DNA of 64,000 nt, taken from contig DATIDG010000021.1 in NCBI GenBank assembly GCA_035456405.1, forward strand, positions 1 to 64,000, written 5' to 3'. Below the pieces are notes generated by a model, which saw only the letters and a program-made list of their open reading frames with translations, did not search any database and had not been told where the DNA came from. The stretch comes from JAGVSZ01 sp035456405. GTDB taxonomy: Bacteria; Pseudomonadota; Gammaproteobacteria; Burkholderiales; SG8-39. The position numbers and the translations under genes were made by a program. This document shows positions 1-7,954 of the stretch, in pieces; the stretch's first letter is position 1, and the number at the start of each line of letters is the position of its first letter.

Positions 1-634
1 GCACTGCCGCGATGCGCGCCGGCCGGCCGGCGGCCGGCAGGTGGTGGCTCACGCGCCCGTTGTGCCGCAGCGTCAGGGTCAGGTCGGGCCGCGCGAGCGC
101 AACGCGGGCGAACGCCTCTGCGCAGTGCGCGAACTCGGTCGTCTCGCTCTTGAGGAACTTGCGCCGCGCCGGCGTGTTGAAGTAGAGGTCGAGCACCTCG
201 ACCGTCGTTCCCGCCGCATGTGCCGCCGGCTCCGGCGCGCCTGCGGGCCCGCCCTCGGCTGCAACGCGCCACGCGTGCTCGGCCCCGGCCGTGCGCGCGA
301 TCACTGCGACGCGGGCCACCGACGCGATGCTGGCGAGCGCCTCGCCGCGAAACCCGAGCGTCGCGACGCGCTCGAGGTCGGCGAGCGTCGCGATCTTGCT
401 GGTGGCATGGCGCGCCAGTGCGAGCGGCAGATCCTCGTGCGCGATGCCGCCCCCATCGTCGGTCACCCGGATGCGCTTCACGCCGCCTGCGTCGAGCGCC
501 ACGGTGATCGCGCTCGCGCCGGCGTCCAGGGCGTTCTCGAGGAGCTCCTTCACGACGGACGCGGGACGTTCGACGACTTCGCCCGCCGCGATCTGGCTCA
601 CCAGCGTGTCGGAAAGGAGACGGATCGCGGCCAT
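1..634 (-). CDS. mutL: DNA mismatch repair protein MutL, N-terminal part (runs off window)
   Basis: The minus strand reads an open frame from ATG at 634 to the window edge with no stop, beginning MAAIRLLSDTLVSQIAAGEV. The GHKL ATPase motifs are clear: ELLENALDAGA (ATP/Mg-binding Asn), DDGGGI, and GFRGEALASIASV for the ATP lid. This is the ATPase half of MutL, which couples MutS mismatch recognition to downstream strand removal. About 211 residues are present, so the C-terminal dimerisation domain lies outside. A ribosome-binding sequence GGAGGTGA lies about 9 nt upstream and overlaps the end of the upstream YbaK-type gene, so the two are probably co-transcribed. Identification is firm; only completeness is unknown. 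Confidence 0.95.
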   Translation of the reverse strand, partial: MAAIRLLSDTLVSQIAAGEVVERPASVVKELLENALDAGASAITVALDAGGVKRIRVTDDGGGIAHEDLPLALARHATSKIATLADLERVATLGFRGEALASIASVARVAVIARTAGAEHAWRVAAEGGPAGAPEPAAHAAGTTVEVLDLYFNTPARRKFLKSETTEFAHCAEAFARVALARPDLTLTLRHNGRVSHHLPAAGRPARIAAV

Positions 635-638
635 GGCG

Positions 639-1127
639 CTACGTCACCTCCGAAACGGTGCCGCCGGTCAGGCGCACGAGCGCGTCCGGGGTCAGGCGGA
701 ACACGGTGTGCGGATGGCCTGCCGCCGCCCAGATCTCGGCATGACGGAAGAGATCCCGGTCGATCAGCGTCTGCACCGGGGCGACGTGCCCGACCGGTGC
801 GACCCCGCCGATGACGAAGCCGGTGGCGGCGCGGACGAATGCGGCGTCCGCCTTGCCGATGGGCTCGCCGACGAGCGCCGCGACGCGCCCGGTGTCGACG
901 CGGTTCGCGCCGCTCGTCATCACGAGGAGCGGCGCGCCTGTGGTCTCGCAGCGAAACACGAGGGAGTTCGCGATCTGCGCGACGTCGCAGCCGATGGCCT
1001 CCGCCGCCGCCCGCGCGGTGCGAGCGGCGTCGGGCAGGGCGACGATCGTCGTCTCCACGCCGGCCGCGCTGAGCGCTGCGCGCACGCGGTCGACTGCGGG
1101 ATGGCTCTCGATGGTTCCTTCGGGCAC
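639..1127 (-). CDS. YbaK/EbsC-family aminoacyl-tRNA deacylase-like protein
   Basis: About 162 residues from a GTG at 1127. The core matches the YbaK/ProX-type editing fold: a conserved IANSLVF segment, then LVMTSGANRVD, then the GFVIGGVAPVGH loop that forms the catalytic pocket. These proteins hydrolyse mischarged aminoacyl-tRNA in the cytoplasm. An in-frame ATG exists at 1199, but it would run through the dedA promoter and share its start with the opposite gene, and family members begin shortly before the helix read here as HPAVDRVRAALSAAG. I therefore prefer the internal GTG, although it has no good Shine-Dalgarno sequence. The stop is 5 nt before the mutL start codon. Exact tRNA specificity cannot be read from the sequence. 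Confidence 0.82.
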   Translation of the reverse strand: MPEGTIESHPAVDRVRAALSAAGVETTIVALPDAARTARAAAEAIGCDVAQIANSLVFRCETTGAPLLVMTSGANRVDTGRVAALVGEPIGKADAAFVRAATGFVIGGVAPVGHVAPVQTLIDRDLFRHAEIWAAAGHPHTVFRLTPDALVRLTGGTVSEVT

Positions 1128-1170
1128 GGCTGAGGGGCGCAAAGAGGCATGAAGTCTAGCAGGGGGCCGG

Positions 1171-1176
1171 TACAAT
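1171..1176 (+). promoter_or_regulatory. Candidate -10 element of dedA
   Basis: TACAAT lies 23 nt before the dedA ATG, a good match to a sigma-70 -10 box in otherwise GC-rich DNA. No convincing -35 hexamer is seen at 16-18 nt spacing. It would give a very short leader. Confidence 0.45.
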
Positions 1177-1198
1177 ACGCGGCCCTCCGACGCCTCCA

Positions 1199-1849
1199 AT
1201 GGAACTGCTCGCTTTCCTCTGGGACCTGGCCGTCCACCTCGACAAGCATCTCGCGGCGCTGCTCCAGCAGTACGGCCCGTGGATCTACGCGCTCCTCTTC
1301 GTAATCGTGTTCTGCGAGACGGGGCTCGTGGTCACGCCGTTCCTACCGGGCGACTCCTTGCTCTTCGTCGCGGGGGCCCTGTGGGCAGCGGCCGGGATGG
1401 ACGCGCGACTGCTCGCGGCGACGCTGATCGTCGCCGCGCTGTGCGGCGACAACGTCAACTATTGGGTGGGGCGCTTCCTCGGCCCGAAGGTGTTCCGCTG
1501 GGAGGGCTCGAGGCTCTTCAACCGCAAGGCGCTCGAGAAGACCCACGCCTACTACGAGCGCTTCGGCGGGCGCACGGTCATCATCGCCCGGTTCGTCCCG
1601 CTGGTCCGCACCTTCGCCCCGTTCGTGGCGGGCGTGGGGACGATGCCCTATCTGCGCTTCCTGGCGTTCAGCGTGGCAGGCGCACTGCTCTGGGTGATCT
1701 CGCTGGTGACCGCGGGGTACTACTTCGGCAACGTTCCGCTGGTGAAGGACAACCTCACCATCGTGATCATCGCGATCGTGGTGCTGTCGATCGCGCCGAT
1801 GGCGATCGAGTTCCTGCGGCTGAGACTGCGCGCGTCCAGGGCGAGTTGA
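1199..1849 (+). CDS. DedA-family inner-membrane protein
   Basis: 216 residues, a typical DedA length. Signature segments are ETGLVVTPFLPGDSLLF (membrane re-entrant region with acidic residue), GDNVNYWVGRFLG, and the second re-entrant region FGGRTVIIARFVPLVRTFAP with its conserved arginines, followed by a C-terminal hydrophobic helix. DedA/Tvp38 proteins act in the cytoplasmic membrane and are linked to membrane potential, lipid scrambling and undecaprenyl-phosphate recycling. The start at 1199 fits the -10 box just upstream. It lies between ybaK-type and amiC genes on the opposite strand and so is its own transcription unit. Paralogues are common, so no specific symbol is given. Confidence 0.93.
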   Translation: MELLAFLWDLAVHLDKHLAALLQQYGPWIYALLFVIVFCETGLVVTPFLPGDSLLFVAGALWAAAGMDARLLAATLIVAALCGDNVNYWVGRFLGPKVFRWEGSRLFNRKALEKTHAYYERFGGRTVIIARFVPLVRTFAPFVAGVGTMPYLRFLAFSVAGALLWVISLVTAGYYFGNVPLVKDNLTIVIIAIVVLSIAPMAIEFLRLRLRASRAS

Positions 1850-1875
1850 CCGCCGCGGACAGGCGGTCCTCGTCG

Positions 1876-3225
1876 CTACAGGGGCTTCTTAGGCAGCCCC
1901 TGCAGCCTTTGTGGCTGCCGTTGCTCGTCCAGCTCCGCCACGGTGGGTCGCATCGGCGGCGGGTGCTTCGCGATGTGGCGCTTGATCCCGGCGAGGAGGG
2001 CGCGCGCGATCTTCTCCTGGTACGCGTCGCTCGCGAGCCGCTTCTCCTCCTCGGGGTTCGAGATGAACGCGGTCTCGACCAGAATCGAGGGGATGTCGGG
2101 CGCCTTGAGGACCGCGAAGCCCGCCTGCTCGACGTGCGGCTTGTGCAGGGTGTTGATGCCGCCCAGCTCGCCGAGCACCGCGTGACCGAGCTTGAGGCTG
2201 TCGTTGATCGTCGCCGTCTGCGAGAGGTCGAGCAAAGTCTGCGCGAGATGGCGGTCCTTGCCGTCGAGGTTCACGCCGCCGATCAGGTCGGCCTCATTCT
2301 CGCGGTTCGCCAGCCAGCGGGCTGCCGCGCTCGTCGCGCCGCGCTCGGACAGGGCGAACACCGAGGAACCGCGCGCATGGGGCAGCATGAACGCGTCCGC
2401 GTGCACGGACACGAAGAGGTCCGCGCGCACGCGCCGCGCCTTGTCCACGCGGCTCGCAAGCGGGACGTAGTAGTCGCCGTCGCGCGTGAGCACGGCGCGC
2501 ATGTTCGGCTCGGCGTCGATCTTCTCCTTCAGCTTGCGAGCGATCGAGAGCGTCACGGTCTTCTCATAGGTGCCACCGCGACCGCGCGCGCCAGGATCCT
2601 CGCCGCCGTGCCCCGCATCGATCACGATCGTGAAGAAGCGGTTGACGGGCGGCTTCGCGGGCGCGACCCTGCGCTCGCCCTCCGCGCGGGGCGGCGAGTC
2701 GGGGGCGCGTGTGGACGGAGCCGCTTCCGCCGGCGTCGCGTCGCCCGACTGCAGCCGCTGCACCAGCGCCGCGAGCGGGTCGGGCGGCACCAGCGGGTAG
2801 AGGTCGAGCACCAGTCGGTGGCCGTACTCGCCGATCGGCCGGAGCAAGAAGGCCTGCGGGTTCACCTCGCCGCGGAGGTCCAGAACGAGGCGCACGGTCC
2901 CCGGCTTGGGCCGACCGACGCGCATTCCGGCCAGGTAGGGGTCGTCGGCGCGCACCTTCGCGGCGATCTGCTCAGCGAGCGTGCCGAAGTCCGCGTTCTC
3001 GATGTCGACCACTAGGCGCTCGGGTGCCTTGACCAGCGAGATCTGAAAGCGCAGCTCCTGGGCGGTCTCGATCGTGACGCGGGTGTAGTCCTTCGCCGGC
3101 CACACCCGCACCGCGCGGATCGCCTCGTCGGCCGCAACAGGCAGGGTGAGCAGCGCCGCGGCGACGGTGGCTGCCGCCGCGCGCGTCAGGCGGTGGAGAG
3201 CCGAGGTGCGAGTGCGGTCACGCAT
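1876..3225 (-). CDS. amiC: N-acetylmuramoyl-L-alanine amidase, AmiC type
   Basis: 449 residues from ATG at 3225. An N-terminal arginine-rich signal region ending ALLTLPVAADE suggests export, possibly by Tat. An AMIN domain (about residues 30-130) targets septal peptidoglycan. The C-terminal Amidase_3 domain has the zinc ligands in VIDAGHGGEDPGA, the Glu of GTYEKTVTLS, and SVHADAF. It cleaves the amide between MurNAc and the stem peptide during daughter-cell separation. The frame is open upstream to 3399, but that extension has no homology and overlaps tsaE, so the internal ATG is chosen; the first 40 nt still overlap tsaE. Its last codons form an 8-bp inverted repeat (CAGGGGCT/AGCCCCTG, 1879-1902) that may help end transcription against convergent dedA. 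Confidence 0.93.
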   Translation of the reverse strand: MRDRTRTSALHRLTRAAAATVAAALLTLPVAADEAIRAVRVWPAKDYTRVTIETAQELRFQISLVKAPERLVVDIENADFGTLAEQIAAKVRADDPYLAGMRVGRPKPGTVRLVLDLRGEVNPQAFLLRPIGEYGHRLVLDLYPLVPPDPLAALVQRLQSGDATPAEAAPSTRAPDSPPRAEGERRVAPAKPPVNRFFTIVIDAGHGGEDPGARGRGGTYEKTVTLSIARKLKEKIDAEPNMRAVLTRDGDYYVPLASRVDKARRVRADLFVSVHADAFMLPHARGSSVFALSERGATSAAARWLANRENEADLIGGVNLDGKDRHLAQTLLDLSQTATINDSLKLGHAVLGELGGINTLHKPHVEQAGFAVLKAPDIPSILVETAFISNPEEEKRLASDAYQEKIARALLAGIKRHIAKHPPPMRPTVAELDEQRQPQRLQGLPKKPL

Positions 3226-3666
3226 TGACGACCCCGCTCGGTGTCTGCGTGGATCGCGGCATCCCGGCCGCCCGTGTCGGGCGTGGTGAGGACGACGCGC
3301 AGGTCGGCAGGCGGGAGCAGCCCGGCCGCGCGCTCCGGCCACTCGACGAGGCAGATCGAGCGCTCGTTGAAGCACTCGCGGAAGCCTGCGTCTCGCCACT
3401 CCTCTGAATCATTGAACCTAAATAAATCAAAATGGTACAAGCTTAACCTAGAATCTTCGTAAGGTTCAACCAGCGTGTAGCTGGGACTCTTCACTCTGCC
3501 CGAAAATCCGAGCGCCTGGATCAGCCCGCGGGCGAAGGTGGTCTTGCCGCTGCCCAGATCGCCGGAAAGGTGGACGGACATGCCCGGGCGAACGACGGCT
3601 GCGAGCTGCGCGCCGAGTGCGCGCGTCGCCCGCTCATCCGGGAGGTGAAGGCGGAGCGGCGCTACC

Positions 3667-3668
<2 letters not shown>
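3186..3668 (-). CDS. tsaE: tRNA threonylcarbamoyladenosine biosynthesis ATPase TsaE
   Basis: 160 residues from ATG at 3668. It has the P-loop GDLGSGKTT, the SPSYTLVEPY motif, YHFDLFRF and VEWPERA, all diagnostic of TsaE. It is the ATPase partner of TsaB-TsaD in forming t6A37 on ANN-decoding tRNAs. The gene overlaps the amiC start by 40 nt, which is the usual tsaE-amiC coupling. Its start codon shares 2 nt with the start codon read for queG on the other strand. Oddly, codons at about 3401-3470 are strongly AT-rich (24 of 70 bases G/C) while the encoded residues are conserved; see findings. Confidence 0.95.
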
Positions 3669-4746
<1,078 letters not shown>

Positions 4747-4751
4747 CGGCG

Positions 4752-5588
4752 CTAGCTGCGCGGATCCGGGACGAACCGCCCGCCCGGGAACGGGTTCGGC
4801 TCGACCACCGGCGTCGGCCGGGAAATGACGCCGCGCGCGACGAGGTTCGCGTGGGTGTCGTAGTAGATCGTCAGCGTTTCGTTTGGCTGGCTCGTCGCGC
4901 GGCGGAAGCTGGTGTACACGACGTCCGACCGCTCGCGCTCGCCGTGCCTGGTGCCGATTCTCTCCTGCCGCTCCACGTTCCGGCCGCGGGCCGTCTCCTG
5001 CGTCAGCGGCGCTTCCGCAGGCGCCGCCGCACTTGGCACGCCCGCTGCATCGGCCTGCGCGCGCGACTCGGCTTCGGCGCCATCGGCGCTGCGCTTCGAC
5101 AGCGGCGCGGGCGTGGGCTGCGGCAGCGCGCGCGGCCGCGGCGGCTGCCACTCCCGGAATGCCGCGACGCCGATCACGCCGACGTGGTCCGGCCGGTCGG
5201 TGCGGGCGGCAAAGCTGTCCGGGAGCCGCGTGAAGTGGAACGCGGCCACTTCGTTCATGCTCTTGCGCCAGCCATTGATCTCGAACGACTGCCCCGCGTC
5301 GAGGACGTAGCCGTTCTGGTCAGGACTCGCTATCTCACCGGTCACCACGTTGATTCCGTCAACCGACACGACCGCGAGCACGCGCCGGGCGGTGCGGTTC
5401 GCAACGTACACGGCGTACCGCTCGCCCAGCGTCCCCGGCACGTAGAGGCGGCCATGGTGGTGGTACACGGGCATCCGCTGGCCGGTCGACCGGTTCACGA
5501 CGGCGACGTCGAGCATCTGCCCGGCCATGGCCGGGGTGGCGGCGGTGACGAGCGCGCTCACTGCGAGCGCGGCGGCGAGGCGATTCAT
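4752..5588 (-). CDS. Conserved hypothetical secreted protein downstream of ECF sigma/anti-sigma pair
   Basis: 278 residues with a clear signal peptide (MNRLAAALAVSALVTAATPAMAG, probable cleavage after AMA). An N-terminal beta-rich region (about 25-130) contains GQSFEINGWRKSMNEVAAF; a Pro/Ala/Arg-rich linker follows, then a C-terminal segment ending PGGRFVPDPRS. No catalytic motif is recognised. It starts 99 nt after the anti-sigma gene on the same strand and is probably part of that unit, perhaps as an envelope protein controlled by the sigma factor. That role is inference from position only. Confidence 0.7.
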   Translation of the reverse strand: MNRLAAALAVSALVTAATPAMAGQMLDVAVVNRSTGQRMPVYHHHGRLYVPGTLGERYAVYVANRTARRVLAVVSVDGINVVTGEIASPDQNGYVLDAGQSFEINGWRKSMNEVAAFHFTRLPDSFAARTDRPDHVGVIGVAAFREWQPPRPRALPQPTPAPLSKRSADGAEAESRAQADAAGVPSAAAPAEAPLTQETARGRNVERQERIGTRHGERERSDVVYTSFRRATSQPNETLTIYYDTHANLVARGVISRPTPVVEPNPFPGGRFVPDPRS

Positions 5589-5687
5589 CGGGGACTCCTT
5601 TCGCGCCGGGGGTTGCGACGCCGGTTTGAACGGCGGCCCGGCGCGAAAAGGGTTAGCGGTCGGACCGCGGCGTGACGCGCGTCACGC

Positions 5688-6674
5688 TCACTTCGCGAGG
5701 TCGGGCGGGAGGGCGAAATCGGGATGGCGCTTGCGGAATTCCGCGAGCTCCGCGGCCGCTTCGGCGTCGCGCCCCTGCGCTTTGAGGCGACGAATCTCCT
5801 CGAGCCACGCTTCGGGCGTGCGTGCCTTCGCCTCGGCGGCGGCCGGCGCTGCCCCGCGCTCCATTCGGCCCGGCCGATCGGCGACTGAACGATCGCGGGT
5901 CAGTGCTTCCGCGTCCTCCCGCGACGGGACGGAGCGCATCGCCGGTGGCGGGGGTGGCGGTGCCGCCGGCTTGGCCTGCGGGGCGGGCGCAGAAAGCGGC
6001 GCCGGCGCACGAGCTGCGGCTTCCGGTGGCGGGGGAGGTGCGGGCGCGGTCTGGATCGTGACCTCCGAAGGCGTGGCCGACGCGGGCGCCGCAGGCGATG
6101 GCGCTGCCCGCTCTGCAGGGGCGGGTGGCGGCACCGCGGCCGCCGTATCCGCCTGACGATTTTCGCGCTCCTTCGACAGTGCGCCGCTCGCCGCGGGACT
6201 TTCGAGCTTCCCTGCCGCCTGCGATGCGGGTGCAGGGGCCTGCGTTTCGGCCGGCGCGCGCCGCTCCTCGGGCGGTGGCGGCTTGAACGGTTGCGCGCGC
6301 GGCGATTCGGTGCGCTCGCCAATGCGCGCGGCTTCGCCGGCGGGCGCTGCGCGCTTCGGCGCCTCGGCCGCGGGAGGCGCGCCGTTCACCTGCGCTTCCA
6401 GCCGCGCGCGGCGCCTCTCCTCGTCCTGCATCATCACCGTGAGCGTCACGACGATGACCACCGTCGCCGCGAGCGACACCGGCACGCGCCAGCGCACCAC
6501 CCAGGATCGCTGGGCTCGGGCCTGGGCAGTTGCGTCGACCGACTGCGGGCCGGCCGACGGTGCGCGCCGCGCCGCGGCGCGGATGCGCTCGTCGAGCTCG
6601 GCAGGCGGCTCCTCCCGCGGCGTCGCCCGGTACGCCGCGTCGAGGCGCGGGTCGCGGTTGTCGGTGTGGCTCAT
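5688..6674 (-). CDS. Putative anti-sigma factor, single-pass membrane protein with Pro/Ala-rich periplasmic region
   Basis: 328 residues. A short cytoplasmic N-terminus (1-60) is followed by one transmembrane helix at about 65-82 (VPVSLAATVVIVVTLTVMM), a long Ala/Pro-rich low-complexity stretch (about 95-270) and a C-terminal helical segment with AWLEEIRRLKAQGRDAEAA. Its start codon overlaps the stop of the sigma-factor gene in an ATGA quartet, the usual coupling of ECF sigma factors to membrane anti-sigma partners. No zinc-finger HxxxCxxC motif is seen, so it is not a ZAS-type anti-sigma. The name rests on topology and position. Confidence 0.72.
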   Translation of the reverse strand: MSHTDNRDPRLDAAYRATPREEPPAELDERIRAAARRAPSAGPQSVDATAQARAQRSWVVRWRVPVSLAATVVIVVTLTVMMQDEERRRARLEAQVNGAPPAAEAPKRAAPAGEAARIGERTESPRAQPFKPPPPEERRAPAETQAPAPASQAAGKLESPAASGALSKERENRQADTAAAVPPPAPAERAAPSPAAPASATPSEVTIQTAPAPPPPPEAAARAPAPLSAPAPQAKPAAPPPPPPAMRSVPSREDAEALTRDRSVADRPGRMERGAAPAAAEAKARTPEAWLEEIRRLKAQGRDAEAAAELAEFRKRHPDFALPPDLAK

Positions 6675-7258
6675 CGGTCCGTCATCTCGTCATTGGCCGC
6701 GACTGCCCGAACGAGCTGCGCGCGCAGCTTCGCCATCGCGTAACGTAGCCGGCTCTTCGCGGTCTCGCGGTTGACGCCGGTGGCGGCGGCAATCTCCTCC
6801 ACGCTGAGGTCGCCTTCCTGCTGCAGCACGAACGCTTCGCGCTGCGCCGCGGGCAGCGCATCGATCGCGGCCAGCAGCCGCGCCGCGTCCTGCTTGCGTG
6901 CGATCGTCTCCTCTGGCTGCGGGGTGTCGGCCACCGGCTCCGGCGGAGGATCGTCCTCGTCGTCGTAGCTCACGAGCGCCGCGCGCTTGCCCGACCGGAA
7001 ATGATCCATGAGGCGATTGTGCGCGATTGTGTACAGCCAGGTGCTGAACTTCGCCTGCGGCTCATACCGGGCGCGCGCGTCGATCACGCGCATCCACACG
7101 TCCTGGAAGAGCTCCTCGGCGACGGGCGCGTTGCCGGTCTGCCGGCGCAGGTAGCGGAACACGCCGCCCTTGTGGCGCGCATACAGCGCGTCGAAGGCGG
7201 CGGCGTCGCCCGCGCGGTAGGCGAGCATCAGGTCCTCGTCCGGCACATTTCTGTGCAT
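6671..7258 (-). CDS. RNA polymerase sigma factor, ECF (sigma-70 family)
   Basis: 195 residues from ATG at 7258 (MHRNVPDEDLMLAYRAGDAA). Region 2 (about 10-80) shows the core-binding FDALYARHKGGVFRYLRRQ and the -10-reading segment AKFSTWLYTIAHNRLMDHFR. Region 4 (about 135-185) ends in a helix-turn-helix, LSVEEIAAATGVNRETAKSRLRYA. The linker is acidic and proline-rich. The frame is open upstream to 7912, but that part has no sigma homology. The gene leads a three-gene unit with the membrane anti-sigma and a secreted protein, suggesting an envelope-stress regulon. The target promoters are unknown. Confidence 0.93.
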   Translation of the reverse strand: MHRNVPDEDLMLAYRAGDAAAFDALYARHKGGVFRYLRRQTGNAPVAEELFQDVWMRVIDARARYEPQAKFSTWLYTIAHNRLMDHFRSGKRAALVSYDDEDDPPPEPVADTPQPEETIARKQDAARLLAAIDALPAAQREAFVLQQEGDLSVEEIAAATGVNRETAKSRLRYAMAKLRAQLVRAVAANDEMTDR

Positions 7259-7354
7259 GGCGCCGCAGTTTACGCGAGGCCACCGTGGAAAACGCACGCC
7301 CTGCGTCATCGCAAACGGAAGTGGCCGCCCATTGGGGTTAAACTGGCTCGCGAG

Positions 7355-7882
7355 ATGCGGCTCCACCAGCTCAAGATCGAGTTCGTGCCCGAGCACGACC
7401 GGCTGATGATGCGCCTGTCGACCGACAACGGCGCGGAAGTGCTGCTCTGGCTCACGCGCCGCTGCGTCAAGCGGTTGTGGCCGCTGTTCGTCAATATGGC
7501 GCAGGCCACCCCGGAGATCGTCGTCCAGCCCAACCCCGAGGCGCGTCGCGCGCTGCTCGGTTTCCAGCACGAGAAGGCGGTCCGGGAGGCGGACTTCTCC
7601 CGACCCTACGAGGAAGCCGCGCGCGAGCGGCCGCTCGGCACCGCGCCGCTGCTCGTCACGCGCATCCAGCCGCGCCGCGACCTTCAGGGGCGCCACGTGC
7701 TCGGGTTGCTGCCGACGGTCGGGCAGGGCGTGCATCTCACGCTCGACGAGAACCTGCTCCACGGCATGGTGAAGCTGATCCAGAACGCCGTCGCGCGCGC
7801 GGAGTGGGACCTCGACCTGCAGCTGCCGAGCGGGATGGCTGCCGTGCCGGTCGAGGAGGGCGGCCGCCCCTCGCTCAACTGA
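7355..7882 (+). CDS. Conserved hypothetical protein, 175 aa
   Basis: The protein starts at the ATG at 7355 (MRLHQLKIEFVPEHDRLMMR); a longer open frame from 7001 is only the antisense of the sigma-factor gene. The protein is soluble, with a mixed alpha/beta pattern, a conserved-looking WLTRRCVKRLWPLF helix and a C-terminal LHGMVKLIQNAV...WDLDLQLP. No signal peptide, membrane segment or enzyme motif is visible. It is transcribed alone, divergently from the sigma operon, with a 96-nt gap that includes TTAAACT-like AT-rich sequence. I do not recognise the family's function. Confidence 0.72.
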   Translation: MRLHQLKIEFVPEHDRLMMRLSTDNGAEVLLWLTRRCVKRLWPLFVNMAQATPEIVVQPNPEARRALLGFQHEKAVREADFSRPYEEAARERPLGTAPLLVTRIQPRRDLQGRHVLGLLPTVGQGVHLTLDENLLHGMVKLIQNAVARAEWDLDLQLPSGMAAVPVEEGGRPSLN

Positions 7883-7954
7883 CGTCGCGCAGCGACGCTC
7901 GGAGCGCCGCATGCGTCGTCATCCCGGCGGCGCGCCAGGATCCGGTCGCGCCGC

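Noticed and set aside
639..1199. ATG at 1199 as start of the YbaK-type gene
   Set aside because: It would begin inside the dedA promoter and start codon and adds 24 residues without family similarity.
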